A stretch of DNA of 64,000 bases. Source: Serilophus lunatus. Its lineage: Eukaryota; Chordata; Aves; Passeriformes; Eurylaimidae. The notes beneath the pieces were generated by a model, which was not told the DNA's origin, ran no database searches, and saw only the letters and a list, made by a program, of their open reading frames with translations. Below, piece by piece: positions 36,201-51,200 of this stretch. Numbering within the stretch: the stretch's first letter is position 1; the number at the start of each line of letters is the position of its first letter. The stretch lies in contig VXBA01000663.1 in NCBI GenBank assembly GCA_013399895.1, positions 466,069 to 530,068 of the forward strand, in the 5' to 3' direction. The position numbers were made by a program, and so were the translations under genes.

Positions 36201-39200
36201 AATAAAAAAGGTTTTGGAGTTGATAAACATTTTACAGAAACTCCTTTCTACCACAGCTGTGCTGGATAAATAAGTAAAACCAAGATTACTAAGCTTAGTT
36301 TCTTGAGTTTGCTTTCTTTTAATTAAGCTTTCATTTCAACCTACAAAAAGCTCTTTGAACTCTTTCTGGATACCATCCGCCTTGCTCAAAACACTAAAAA
36401 CTTTAAAAATGAACGGTCTCTTCAGTGCCTCTTATCCTTTGCTCATGTTTAAATTAGCTTCTACACAGAAAACTAAATACAAGGATGTTTTTGTCTCTAC
36501 ACAATTCTCCACGAATCTTAATTTAAAATCTTAATAGGTATTTTAGCTTTGCTTACCTTCTTTAAATCCTAGATTAAAAACATACTTACAAAATAATTTC
36601 CACTGATCTTGTCAATATAATTAAATTAAACATGATTGCTTTACCATGGGGAAATTAGTGTTATTGGAAGTTAGGAGGTATATAATACTAGAATACTACG
36701 GTATTTTTGCAATACTGACAAATAAAAGATCAAAGGAACACAAAGTACACGTAGCTACACACCAAACGCCGTTTGTGATGGCAACTAACAGGTTGGTGCA
36801 GTGATTTCCATATTTAATCGTTCTCCAATTTAGCTTTATTGTAATGACAGTAAATTCCTAATTCCTAAATTCTAACAAAACCATAAACAAAGATTTTTCC
36901 ATTTTGAAATTAGAAAATAGAAACTAACTTTTCTGATTCTGAATAATTTTTCTATCATCATAAAAATGAAAAGAAGTCCTTCCCAAGAAATAGATCAAAC
37001 TAGCAATACAGATCTGAATTTTTTTTAAGTAATTTTAAGAAATTGTGACATATCCTTCTCCATGCTTGTCCTTGAGACACTCAACAGAATTCCAAGTGAT
37101 TGACTCTGCAGTTTTGTACATAAGGTACTGAGACGACAAGAAACTTCACTGATCCTTGCTCCAAATTCCTATGTATTTAGTCTGACAATTTGTTCCGAAG
37201 GACTGCTAAATCTGGTATCTCAGCTTTCTGATTCTGTTGAAGCTATTTTATAGCTACATGATACTATATAAGCTAATTATTTACAACTAACTAATTAGAA
37301 TATTTTTATTGTAAGCACTCAGCTTTTAAAGTACATTTATAAAAATGCATTAACCAAAAAGCAGTATAACTAAAAGACTGAATGTCTGCCAGGAGTATGG
37401 AATGTCTTGGTAAGTAACACAACAGCTTCATCTTCATCTTCCATGTTCATTCCTATGAGCTTTCTTCCCACTTTAAATTTGCACGCAATTAAATAACTGG
37501 AAGTAAACAAGGGCAATTTATCTGACCAATGGGTACAAAGAAGCCATCTGAATTCTTGTTTATCCCAAAATAAAATAATGCAAAAAAATAAGGATCTTTA
37601 TACCACATATGATGGTACAAAAATTTTGTTGCTATATAGCGACATTTTAAATTATGCTCTAAGCTTCAGGTGCAATTCAAATTCTACAAGGCATCACTAA
37701 CTTTATGTGCAGCCCTAAACCTTTTTGGTTTGTACTAAGTTCATCAGTTTCTTTTTGACACACTGGAACATTTTCACCGTGCCCCTCCTTTCATCTATTT
37801 TGTTACCTCTGTCACTGTGGTAGGGCACTGGCTGTGTGCACCCAGAAAGAGAGAATATGAACAGATTATTGAATCAATTACTACATTATCAACATACACT
37901 TGGTCTAAAAGCAAAACCAAAATCAAGCAAAGTGATTAAAGTGATTATTCCCTTTTATTCAGTACTCACTAGGTCAAACTGGGGAGTGAGACTGTATACA
38001 GTTTGGGATACCCAGTTACACACAGTAAAGAACCACTAGGGTAGTTTGGAGGTTGAAGTATACGGGACTGGATACAGGGAACTAGGTTTGCTTGTCCTGG
38101 AAGAAAGACAAAGCCAAGACAAAAATCTACAGTCTTCCACTATCTAAAGTAGGAGAACAAACAACCAGACCCCTTCAAAAAGTACAAAGTAAGAGCCAGA
38201 GAAGCTGTGGAATCTCCACTCTCAGATATTTTCAAGACTGAACTGGGCACAGCCTTGAGCAACTCAACCCAGCTTTGAGGTTTAGCCTGTTTGGTACAGG
38301 AGGCTGGACCAATGATCCCACTGACACCCTGTCCTCCTCCAATTTTACTAAAGTTCTACTCCAATGAAATACTGGGTGAATCATAAATGCATGTTATCTT
38401 AGCTGTAAAATGAAATGACACTTTAAAAGCCATTCTTATTCAAATTTGAACTTTGTTGGTCTAGTCTCAGTCTTTGTAGAAAATGCAAACACTTATAGCA
38501 CCAAGAGGTTTAGGTCAGACATTAAAGAAAAACGTCTTCACCAAAAAAGTTGTGATGTACTGGAACAGGCTGCCCAGGAAAGTGGTTGAGTCACCATCCC
38601 TGGAGGTATTTAAAAGACCTGGAGGTGTGGAACTTTGGGACATGTTTTGGTGGACTTGGCATGCTAGGTTAATTGTTCACGCAATCTTGGAGGGCTTGTC
38701 CAACCTAAAGGGGTCTATGACTCACACCTTGGTATCTGTAACAAAAAGGGTAATTTACCACAACTCTTAAAATGACAAACTGTTGATCCACAAAAAGGTG
38801 CTATTGGCCCAAGTTCTGACACAGGACTCAGTGCTGGGCAAACAGCCAGGGCAGATCCCTTATTCTGCCTGTTCTCCCATCCTGAGACTGTCTGGCCTTC
38901 CCTACCTTTCCCCATCTCTTCTCATTGGCTTGTTCTCAATTCAATTGCTAGCTGTCTTTTTCACTTCCCAAAATTACATGAATCACCCCTTCCCTTTTGT
39001 CTTCTCTGCTGCCACGGTCAGTGCACTGACAAGACCAGACGCTTCTTCATATGCTGAACTTCGCAAAACCACTCCACACTTCATTCAACTTAATTTGCTG
39101 GCAATACACCAAACACAAAGTGCCATAGTAGGAATGCTAATGCAAGGAGGTACTGAAAAAGGGTGCATAACTCCCCCAGTGTCATCACGGAGGCAGACAG

Positions 39201-42200
39201 ATAGATTTAATGAAAATAATGGAAGAAATTAAATAAATTTTAAAATGAAGCTTAATACTAATAAAACTTCAAGATTGTTAGTGACAGCAAAGCAGTGAAC
39301 CCAGGGACTGGGACATTATTTTTAGTGTTTTGCCAAAGGCTTTCCAAGCAGTAAATGTTCAATTATGTTATATTTAATATTTTATCAGCTAATTCCCAGG
39401 TGAAGTCAATTCAATTTTTTCATAAAGATGTTTCACAAACATTTCCTATGCAACTGTGAGCATATATTTAGGGCTTGCTGGTCTAAAGCTGTAGCTGTAA
39501 TATTTTCTGTTAGTGCTTTGATAGTTGCAAAATAGCCAGGCAAGGCCCCCTTGTGATCTGACCAACAGATCTTAAATTATTTAAAGCAGGGAAATGCACA
39601 TTTTGTAAGCAGGTGTTCCAATAAAAACATTCTGGTGGAGATACCCTTCTCGCCCAGTTCTAGTGGTAAAGAAAGACCTGGTTCAACATTGTGAAACAGG
39701 TGGGAGCAAATGGTACCATCAGAAGGAAAACAGATTGGAAGTCTTAAAGAAAGTGCTCAGAGCACTCGGGAGCTTAGTGGCATAGGACTTCCTGAAAATC
39801 TTGTCCCATTTAAATGATTGTGGTGAATGTGCATAAAGTCACCAGTGACATATTTAAGTCAATATTTTGAAAACAGTTATTTAAAATTAACGAATCAATT
39901 TGAATCATACTTTACCACGGGCACAGCAGTTGTTTCTCACAAGGTCAGAACACTCACTCTACATTCATAGGCTCTCATTGCATTTCCTAATTCTGTCAGA
40001 CTCAAGTTGTGCCTTGCAATTGTTCTGTGAAACATCTTTTGTGCTGCACAAGTTTCACTTAAAATTTGTGAAGAAAATCTAGCACTGAATGAAGGCTATA
40101 TAATGTAAGAAAGCCAAGTCTGATATTTGGAAGCTGCGTTTGTTGGCTCCATAGTAACCACTTCACCTCACTGCCTATGCAGACATGCTTTGCATTTTAG
40201 CTCACTCTTACACACTCGCTCTGTTGTTTACTTTCATTGTCTTTGCAAAAGACTAGCGACAGAATTAGTACAAAGCCATTGCAGGACAAGACAGGCTAAG
40301 ATTGGACTTCTGAAAATTATTTTTTGAATTCTGTGGTTAAAGTCAACACACAATAAATACACAGATTAAGGATAAGGCTTATTGCTTCAAGTGAGGAGTG
40401 TAGAGTTTCTGCATTATAACAAAGGGCTACTTCTTGTAAAAATTAAAGTCACTACTCTAAAACCTGTAATTTATGAGTAACTTGGCTGCACTTTGCAAAT
40501 CATTCTGCAAAATCAGCTCAATACATTTACATAACTAGCAGCAAATGTCCTCAGAGTAGAAAACACAAATGATAAATGAGAGAATTCGTTCACTGCCTGG
40601 AACATCTATTAATACAGATAACTTCAAGATTCACATCCCAACCCAGTCCTCTCACTGCACTGGGCACCCATTATGAAAATGTCACTGTATCCACCCTAAG
40701 GCTTTAAGGCTTGTTCAGTCAAGCATAACTGGGCTAACAAATTACAGTTTTTAATATATGCTTTGTGAAAAAGAAACCTATACATTCAAATTTAGCTGAA
40801 AAGAAACTAGCCCCTATAATGTTAAGCACAAATATACTTTCCTCAAAAAGCCTGTATGTATGCTATTCTGTTAAATATATACAAAAATGTTTGAAATATA
40901 CATTAATTATGGCTCTCCTCTTGGGAGTAATCTGTCAGTCTGGTCACAGTACTACTGAGGATGAAACTGCTGAAGAGGAGTTCCCAATAAGAAGGGAAAT
41001 CTTTATTTTCCTAAAGAAACTGACAAAATATATAATGTCTTATAAACATGGAACAGGACAAAAGTAGAACTGTTTGCTCTTTATCCTGCTGACAAGCAAT
41101 GGATGGTGCCAATATTCTTAACAAATCTCTGTATAAAATGTGTAGAACAATTTGAGCTTCATTCTAATAGTGTGTCTGATTCACTTTGGTCTATGAGAAA
41201 TAGTGAAAAAATGCTGTCAATAAATTAGCTAATTTTCTATAAAGCATACAATGATATATAGTTCTCTTTTTATACAAACATTCCATCCAATTTATTTGGG
41301 AAAATTCACCCTTGCTTTATAATCATGCTAATAGGGAGGGTAATGGGTTAACTACATACAATTTATAGTATATTCAGCACTGTGCTGAGTCCCAACAGAG
41401 GCTCTAATTCATGACAGATATTAATGCAATCTTCGTATACACAAAGTTCTTTACAATTACAGAAAGAAACAATTCCCGTATTTAGGGAGAAGCAGAGCTG
41501 CTCCTTTAGATTACTGAAATAAAGATCTTGTGCTCATTACATCAAAATGCTATCACCAAATTACGATTTCTCTTTAGAAACTAAGAAAATAAACACGTAC
41601 GCAGTTACTTTTCACAATTCTAAAAAGTGCACTAAAAAGGGGTTCCCCTTGAACTGGCAATGAAAAAAATTCATTTATACAGAAACTTAAATGCATTTGT
41701 ATGTATATTATTGAATGACACCAATATTAAAATTTCTATTTGCTGCAGTTTTTGACAATTAAAAAAAATAAAATCTAGAGATGCATTAACATTCGTGCTT
41801 CCGCTATACCAGTTTGTGACTTTAGAATGAGACCATACGATATTAAGAAAAAAAATCTAAAAGTTCAACAGTTTATTGAAAAGCTTCCTCTTTTCAGCAC
41901 AACTGTTTTCCCATACAGTAGTTATCATTTTTTCCACCTAAAAGCTAGCAACAATATTATACACTTGACATACACACAAAATGCCACACTCAGTGCTTCT
42001 GAGAACTGCCAATACTATTGTTATTACATGCTAAACATTTAATAATATATTTTACACTGGTTTACCCTACATTAGACATGTTTGCTGGTCATGTCTCTAG
42101 AATGAATGGTTGGCTGAGGTAGACTCCTAGGTGATTATCTTGAATTATTAACTCATCTCCGTGAGTTATTAATTCACAGAAAATGACCACTTGCTCTCAA

Positions 42201-45200
42201 AACACCACTGAATTCATAGGTTTTTGTAAGATACAGTAAATGAACTCTTACAGGGTATTTATGAAGTTTGCTAAATCTCAGCAGACATCATTAAATAATT
42301 AATTTGCATTAAATGTATTGTCAGATGACAAATCTAATGAAACGAGTTCTGCAATGCCCAACAGCACACATCACCAAAACAGTACATATTTTAAATGCAC
42401 TTCCCAAACGATGAATTGCTTGTAATGTCACAAGTGAGGATCATGGTGTGCAACCCAAGAAGAAAACCTGGCCTGTGGTTGAACCTGCACTGACCCCACA
42501 CACAAGCCCCAGCTCAGATTTTCTTTACACTGTTTGTGAAGCACACACAAGGTTCAACAGTACAGTTAAAAAAACCTAGAAACCGAACCAAACAAAAAAC
42601 CCCCAAAACCCCAACTCATGAATCTAAAAAAAATTCTTCTGGATTCGGATGATGCCAGAGTACTCAAGTCTAGAAGACTTGTCCTTTCTGAAAACATTTA
42701 ACTTAGGGAGGACATAAATACTCTTATTTGCTATTGCAGAGTGGATCTGAATAAGGAGAAAGCTCTAGTAGTCAGACATTGAGGCCTCTTCAATGAATGG
42801 GAATGCACTGAGTACTGAACTGACTTCATGCACATTTCTATTCATGGGGAAAATTATTCCTACCACCTGCATCCATGGCAAGAAGAGGGCAGTTTCCTAA
42901 ACTACAACAGAAGAGGCAAATTAGAGGCTTGGTGGTAGCAGACAAAACATGGCATGATTTTTTGCATTAAGCGCCAGACCACTATGCATCATAAACAAGT
43001 TTTCCTAAGGGAAGAGGTGGAACGGTATTAGCTGGTCAACAGTGTCACTGAAGATACACGGACACAGAAGTCTAAGCAAAAAAATAGTTTAACGTAATAC
43101 AGCTCATTTGAGAGCGAGGTCTTGTTTTTTCTTTTAAACAACTCCAAAAATTATATTAGCAAAGCACTAGTCTGAATCAATTGAGATAAAAATTATAATG
43201 CTTCCAAGTTAAATGCCTAAATAAAATACACTCTCAGTTTTCCAATAACCCATCCCCTGTGGGGAATCTTTCAAGCACCCTGCTCTACAAAATATTACTG
43301 GTGCAGGAACCAGCAATTTCACAAAGACATTGTGCCCATCCATCTTCAGAGCTGCTAACCAAACGTATGAAATCCATGGGAGGGAAATAAACGCAGATAT
43401 CCATGTAGCTAGCACATTCCAGTGTATTCCCTCTTCCTTAAACAGTAGCCGACACTGCCTTGAAGGCTGTAGGAAAATGTATATGGCAACAAGGAGACAG
43501 AGAAACAAAGAAATATTTGTTTCTATCATTGTGAGAACAAGATACACCTACTAAAGTGCAGTCTGCATAAGCTCTGGCACATACTGATCACCGTGGCATA
43601 TCCTAAGAATGACAAGAACTTCAATGTGACCTGTATTCTATGTCTTCTTAGAGCCTGGGAAGCACCCTTGAATCTAATTTTAAAAGCTACCATGTAAAAC
43701 CAATTAGGGTAGGAGCCACTAAGCGAATCACTTTGGAAGGCCTCTCCTCTAACAAGCTACAAAAGATGAAGTGGCTTTACAGATTTACTGCCTAATAAAA
43801 GGAAGGCGAACGTTTGAAAAATATGAAGAAATCATAAAATATCTTTTCTCAATGAAGGTGTGATCTGACATTTTAGTTACATCACACTACTGCACAATAT
43901 AAATATTTTTCATTTCTAGGTTGCACACTCACTATAGATCCTGCTACACCTACATCAGAAAACTCCACTAACAGGCCAGGTGCCAATTTAACTGCTTTAC
44001 TCTCTGATCTTTCTCAAAGCAAACACTGTCATAAATTAACATCAGCACTATAATAAATAGAACTGCAATACAACAATGAAATCATGGGAAGCTGTCAAGA
44101 AAAAGGTGATGAAGCCCACTGTATTAAATTTGGTATTTTCTGAGAAAAATCTGTGGCTTTGTTGAATTTAACATCATCATATACATATATACTGCCCCTT
44201 GAATCAATCCAGTGGGACAAATTTAGTTTTTACTATAAAGCCTAGTAAATGAAGTGTGCATAATGATTTTGTTAAATCTTAAATTGCTCTTTTAATTAAT
44301 TGATAATTTCCTCAGCATACTTTACTGTCTACTGAAGTGACCTTATTGAGTGCCTCAAATGTTTTTCACACTACAGGGGAAAAAAAGGGAAAAAAAGAAG
44401 AAAAAATAGATATAAGAAATAACACCCCACCGTGGGAAGCACAAAAAAGAAACCACTGCTTTGCAACATGTCTGGGGAGAGGTTAAGAGCTTCATAAATA
44501 CATTTCAAAATAAAAGAGCTGACATGTGGCAACACAGCTCCTATATTGTAATATCATGACTTGGTCTCTCTTGACTTGCATGGTTCCTGGAGAAGCATGT
44601 TACAGGGATTAAATCCCTTTGAATGTTAATGTGTTCCTCTTTTGAACCACAAAGAATATTAATCCTCTTCTCCTCATCTACCAACAGCTGCACTGTTTTT
44701 TCCTACTTGACAGAGCGGAACCAGATAGCCTGGCACAATTGACCTGAATGTAAATATTGCTGTTTGGTTTTGAACTGCTGACTTTTTGTGGAAATTTAAC
44801 AAACCAAGCATCAGCTCACCTGCAGCATAAAAGTCTTCAAGCACCTAGAAACCTCCTTCTAATCAATGACAACAGAAAAACTATAAAACTAATTTATTAC
44901 CTCATTAAAAAAATTAACACACTTTACAATCCCCTTGAACATTAAGAGTGACCATTACAGGAAGTCAGACTGGAATGTTTCCAGAGAAGGGGTGTGTGTA
45001 CACAAATACATATGCACGTATAACTACACAGGTTACAGAAAAGCAAGTAATGAAGCAACAGCTACAGTTCAGTTCAGGCACAACTCCAGAACAGGCAGAG
45101 AAACTTCATGAATTCATCTCAACCCTAAGCATGACTCTCATTCAGCTACTTCGTGAGTTTGTAAGAGGATTCCAGTTCCAACAAAAGCTAGATAACATAA

Positions 45201-48200
45201 GAACAGAATATGCAGGAAGGTCCTAAAACAAATCTACTAAATTTCCATTTTCAAAATAGATACTTTCGCATATTTCAAGAGTCCTCAGTCAGATGAGCTG
45301 CCAAAGTGCTTCTCATTCAGATTTAAATGTACAACTGACTAGTAAGCTAATACAAAACCTGGTCTCTCTCTATACGTCCTTTAAAGAATGCCAAGCTTCA
45401 AAGACATGAAACAAATCTCATATGTATTATTCTGGATTTTCATGTACATTTTGGTCCCCTCTGTTCTTGGAATTGTTTAGAAGTGTCAACACTGCAGAGG
45501 CTGATTATAAGTAAATGAATAAGAAACTAGCACAGTTTATTTTCAGAAAACTGATTATGATGATTAATGGAAGTCTCCACTCTGAGAAAAAACCTCAAAA
45601 GACCATCTTTCTGACATTTGCTACAATTTTGAAGCCTTTAGCATAAGTTATTATTTACACTCACTGCTCACTGTGCTGATGCACTGTTCAAAAATCACAG
45701 TTACTACTGAGAATGTCTAACAATGTTATGCTTCATTTGTTCACAAAGTTCAGGAGGAGTCCAATCTGTTATACAGTATACAGTGTAAAGTGGTAACACA
45801 GAAACAAGCAAGAATTACACACTACAAAGGTTAGGATTATACCTGATCTGGTCTAGGAATTTCAAATTGCAGTGCATTAACAGAATAAAGATGATTAACA
45901 ATAATCTACTACTCCCATATTTATGATATGAACTACAACAAGAACAAAGAGTAATATTAACTAATATTTTTATTACCTATAATTATAGCTATAATTATTA
46001 ACTGTATTTAACTAATATACTAATATTTCTTAATAAGAAAGTTGTTTTAAGCTTGAATATTACTGCATTTAGGCCACTATTTATTTAAAAATATGTTTAT
46101 ACATATGTTCCTTTTGATTCATGTTGGATACTTTATAGATAAAGTTCTTGATTACCTGGCATTTTCCAATGAGGTACCATTAACGCCCAGGAAAATGAGG
46201 GTAACAATCTGCTGCATGCACAGAGGCTCTTACCCCAGGGTTAAAACAATGCAACAATGTTGCTGGAGTGTGCAGTGGTGGATTTATCATCTGAGATAGA
46301 AACCTGCACAAAAACAGTTCTGAAGCATTTGCCATGTAGTAACGAGCTAGCTGGACATCCAAGTACACCCCATACAAACCAGAAAATTATGGAAATATGG
46401 ATGTGGTAGAAAAATTATAATATGGGGAAAGAAGAGCGTTCAAGACTGGAAAGATGGATTCCATAAGAATTCGAGGTTTAAACATTCCTGCCTGGGTAGA
46501 AGAGAGATTTTCAGATATGAAACTTTTGAGTCAGAAAAGTCAGCATCTACTTCTACTACAATAAACAGTTTTAGTACTGAAAACATATTTAGTTCTTTAT
46601 GGCTTACAAAGGTGGATCACATCCTAAGCCCTCACACTCCAGTAATCAAAAATAAGGAACGGTGGGTTTGCAAAAACAGCGTTTGTAAGATCAGATGTAA
46701 GGGCTTCGCCCAAAGACTCTGAGGAAGGAAAAAAATAACACAGACTTCATTCCTGTGCATCTGAAAACACTGGATCTTTTCTCTATTAACACTAATTACA
46801 CATTCTCTGGTGTGGTAATTTGGACTTAAAAGTGAACACAGACGAAATTAATACCAGCCTTTCACGCAAGTCTGATAATTCAGAAACAGTATTAAGACAA
46901 AGAATTGTGTAAGTACTGTGTAGAAGGTAAAAATCATGTTGTTTATTCAGCTATTCTTCATAGAAAAGCACACACCAATACTGATGTGGTCTCAATTCAA
47001 GGGAAGAGCGCACAGGTGGGAAGAAAACCGCTTCACAAAGCTTAACTCTGACCCATTCAAGTAGCTAAGGACCAGCTTGGAACAGCTCCAAGGGCTAAGC
47101 AGCTCCTTCCTGGTTTTGCTTGGCCAGATGGAAGATGAACATGTTTCAGGATTTCAAGCAGTGATTTGGCTTGGAACTTGAAGTGTTACTCCATTTTTAG
47201 CTTTAAAAAAGCCCTCAAACTTATTTGCTTTTGAGGATAACAAGATTTACCACACTGGGGAGGCTGTGGGGAGGTGGGAGGAGGCAGATAAGGGAGGGAG
47301 TGGGGGAAAAGTGCCCTAAATAAAAAGGAGAAACAACAAAATGAAAGAAATCTCAGAATTTGGTTGATGTAGTAGCATCATCCTGCCCCTCCACGGGAGC
47401 CCTTCCCCTTCACCTTCTATAGAGCTTTTATATAGCCGGATTATTCCATCATCTTATAAATGTTGAATTAAAATATGGAAGTATTCTGGTGTTTTCAGAT
47501 GAAAAATTCTAGCTGTTTCTTTGTACCAACGCTTCCGTTTATTATCCCTTAATGCAATGAATTTTTCTCTATTTTATCTTGTACTCATTTATCTGTTAGC
47601 CTTTAAACTTCACTACAATGTTAAGGATATTACACAGCCCTTCAATGGGCACCACCAGAAATCCTGTAGGTGACGCAGATACATCTTCTTACTCAAAATA
47701 CACTATTATTCCTTTCTAGCACTTAAGGCTAATGCCATCATATGAATTAATACGACAGAAATGTAAGAGATTCTTTCATTAAACTTAAGTGATAGAATCC
47801 TTTGTTCTCTTTGTTGAAGGTCTCTGGTTCAGTCACTCTTTGTAGTCTTTTCCACCACACATCTGCACCAGATATTTATACAAATAAATACTAACAGTTT
47901 TGAATTAGCATGTACTGCAAGGATTCTCTTAGGACCTGGAGAACTGCAGAACAATAAAAGGGCACTGGGGGACAAAAACACTGGGATTAAAAAACAACTA
48001 AAGAAATTAATTTGCCTTAGTCTTTACTTATCAGGGTCACAAACAGAAGCTGCAATACTATAAAACAGCATTCACTGCTGATAGGGGACACTACTTTATC
48101 CTCAAGGGAATTTCTTCTGCAGTTGTCCTGTGAGTTTCATCTTACTATTGTGGCATCCCTCACTCTTTTTACAAGCCCAGAACCAGGGTAGAACTGAGTA

Positions 48201-51200
48201 AGCTATCAATGGAAAGAATTAAAAATTAGGCCATTCAGTAAACTAAAATTATGCACTAATAAAAAATACTGAAGTGTTTAACCCCCATTTTTCACATTTT
48301 GTAACACTGTTACATTTCTAAGTCACACCATCTGTTTAGTGAAATAATGCTCAATGAAATACCAGTTGTAAGCAGGAAGACAGAGGCAATTTACAACTCA
48401 TAAAAGGTTTCCCTCCAGACAGAGAAGGAACAGCAGAAAAGCTTAAGTTTGTATTGAGAAAACTAAGAGTTTTTAAGCCTATACCCTTTCTAGTTCTGTA
48501 AGGGCTACAGAAGCTAAAAATATCCTTCTTACCCCTATCTGTCCTGTATTTCCTTTGTGCTCGTTTAGTTTTGATGTGGACATTCAGACTCCTTTTCTCC
48601 CCTCAGGTATAAAATTGGAAGATATTTACTAAGTGAGATTTCAACTTACCTGATGAAGATCACTGCCCAGAACATATTCCTGGAAGTAACCTGGTGCAGC
48701 AGAGGATGCTCTGATGGCCTGCCACAGCTTATACTGACAGCCTCCAATGTAATGGGACTTCACACCAGGAAAGTGGTTGTAGTTTCTAAACACAAATGCT
48801 TTCAGTGGTGTCCCTCTGTTTACAATAGTGCTTACTGCAGCTACCTGGTGTGTGAAGGGGAACAAAATTAGTTATATTTGATGATAATAACAGCAGTAAT
48901 ATGAGAATCACAGCTTCCCACAATATGAAATTTAATTAATACATTAAATGCATTTCAGGAAACTTACTTGGTTCATTATTTATTTGCATTTTTACGTCTG
49001 TCTAAATTTTGAAAAGTGAAAGTAAAAACCAACCAAAAACCTAAAGAAAATGTTATTTTTAACCTGAAATTAATTTTTTGCACTGGCTACTCTGTTTCTA
49101 CAAATATCTATGATATTTAAACAAAAAGCTGGTGTCAACTATATAATTTTAAAATATTTTGCTTTTAGGAATAGTATTTTATTCTGAGAATCACTGATTA
49201 GCGGTGCAACAATGCCATTAAATATGAATGTCAGAATTGTCGATCAATTTCTTTCTTCAAGAAAATGGTTACTTAATAATACAACATGAGTTAAATAATT
49301 GCAGGAAGTATCTCTTCCTAAGGGAAAAAATCCCTTACACTTCTTGATTCTGTTGGGTTGTAAGTCTTTCGAAGTTTTTAATAAGAACACTGAAATGACA
49401 GCCACAGAAATCACAACATGTACATCTAAGCAAAATGCCAAAATGGTATTTCCATTAACAAAATCAGTATGACTGCAAAAAAAAAAAAAAAGCATCTTTC
49501 AGTTATAATCAGGAGGTGAAAGTGCAAGACCTTTTAGTGGTGTTGCAGACAGCCTGGCTAGCACTGCCAGAAAAAGCACTCTTTAGCAGCTAAGTGGGTG
49601 TTCAATTCTGTTTTATTTACTATTTCATACAGTAGAGTGTTTTCATGAAATGTTACTCAACAGCACAGCTGATGCTGTTTCATGTATGTATTTTCAGTTT
49701 TCAGCTATTTAATTTAAATCATTTTATTCACAGAAAATTCATCCTTATAGATAACTTCTACATGACAATGCAAAAGCAAAACACGTGCCTGATTCATACT
49801 CCATCATTTGATGGAGGAAAAGTTGCCTGTTTTTATCAAAGGTTTAATTCTAAGCACTACTAGAAGCAGTAAGAAAAATAACTTCAGAAATTTAATAGAG
49901 AACTTATTAAACAGATGCTTGATTCTATTTTTGGCAATACTCATGTATTCTTCCACTTCATGATGCAGCTTAAGCTGTTAAGTGCTCAGCACCTTCTGGA
50001 AAAATCCATCTTGCCACGAATTAAACAGCAGCAGAGCACACAACTGCATGTTTTATTTTGATTTTGCTGTGCCTTGTAAAGAGCGCCACCACTGAGTGCA
50101 CTACAAAGCAATTACTGGGAACAGCTAGTTTCAACTCTATTTATATTCACATTTTATTACTGAAGAACATGGAAGGAAGCCAAAGATCCTGGTTCAAAGA
50201 TAACTTTCAAGTCAACATAGGATAGCCTCTCTCTCAGAAAGCAACATACCACACCAGTCTTTTCATGTCCTTGTTTTAGACATGGACTAGGAACGCAGTC
50301 AGTCAGGCACATGTTTCTATGTTTAGAAAAATGTGAATATCTTCCATTTAACAGTAAAGCAATGAATATAGTGCTATGACACCTGTTAATTACAGATTGT
50401 TCTGAAATATGTCCTATTATATTTCTCTTCTTTCTTCACACCCTATCCTCCACCAAAAATAAAATACCCATGCTTTCTCATCTTTCACTCTCGTGCTGTG
50501 GCTGTAACAGCCCTCCAATGACTTGGTGCCTTTTCTATCAAAGAGGAAGAGAAGAGATCCCTGGACCTAAGGACGTGCCTGGAGAAAACTGGGTACCCCA
50601 AATAAACTGAGAAGAAACTCTGCCCTCTCACAACACATTAAGAGAGCACATCTGACATTACAGGGTCTCCAGACATAAGAATTCTTCTGTGAAAAAAACA
50701 AGCTTTGCACCACCTCAAAATGCTGACCTAGTATTTCTGTGCTTACAAGGCTTCTAACATTTCAGAAATATATTCCAACTTGAAGTATTAAAAATATGAG
50801 AAACTGATACAGAAGTTTAAGAATCTAATTAATTTTTATCCTTTAAAAGCCCAGGTTATTGCATATGGAAGCCTGAAGAGCAGATCAACGCTCATGCTAT
50901 TTATCCAATATTCTTCTAGGGACAAAATTTACTCAGAACTCTTAGAAGTACTTGTGAAATATACAGTTAGTATTTACCTTGGAAAACTGTACTTACCTTT
51001 GGACATTTGGACTTTCTTGCAGTTTCGATCATAAGATTTGAGCCCATCTTCTCTCTACAAAAAAGTGTACAAAATTGAAGTGCTCCATCAGTTTAGTATG
51101 AGCAAGACACACAGTTTTATCATTCTTATTTCAGAGACTTTTGCATTTCAAAGAAGCAATGCTTGAATTTAAAAATCAGATTTCTACAGTTCACTTCAAT

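Larger units (their letters stand above)
35480..48649 (-). other. PNPLA8: PNPLA8 intron 8 (13.2 kb)
   Basis: The largest intron. It contains CR1 remnants at 38042-38340 and 38497-38733, a 20-bp palindrome at 45979-45998, a G-rich tract at 47257-47306 and a small GC-richer patch at about 35620-35700. The remainder is AT-rich, with no recognised exon or RNA gene. Confidence 0.85.
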
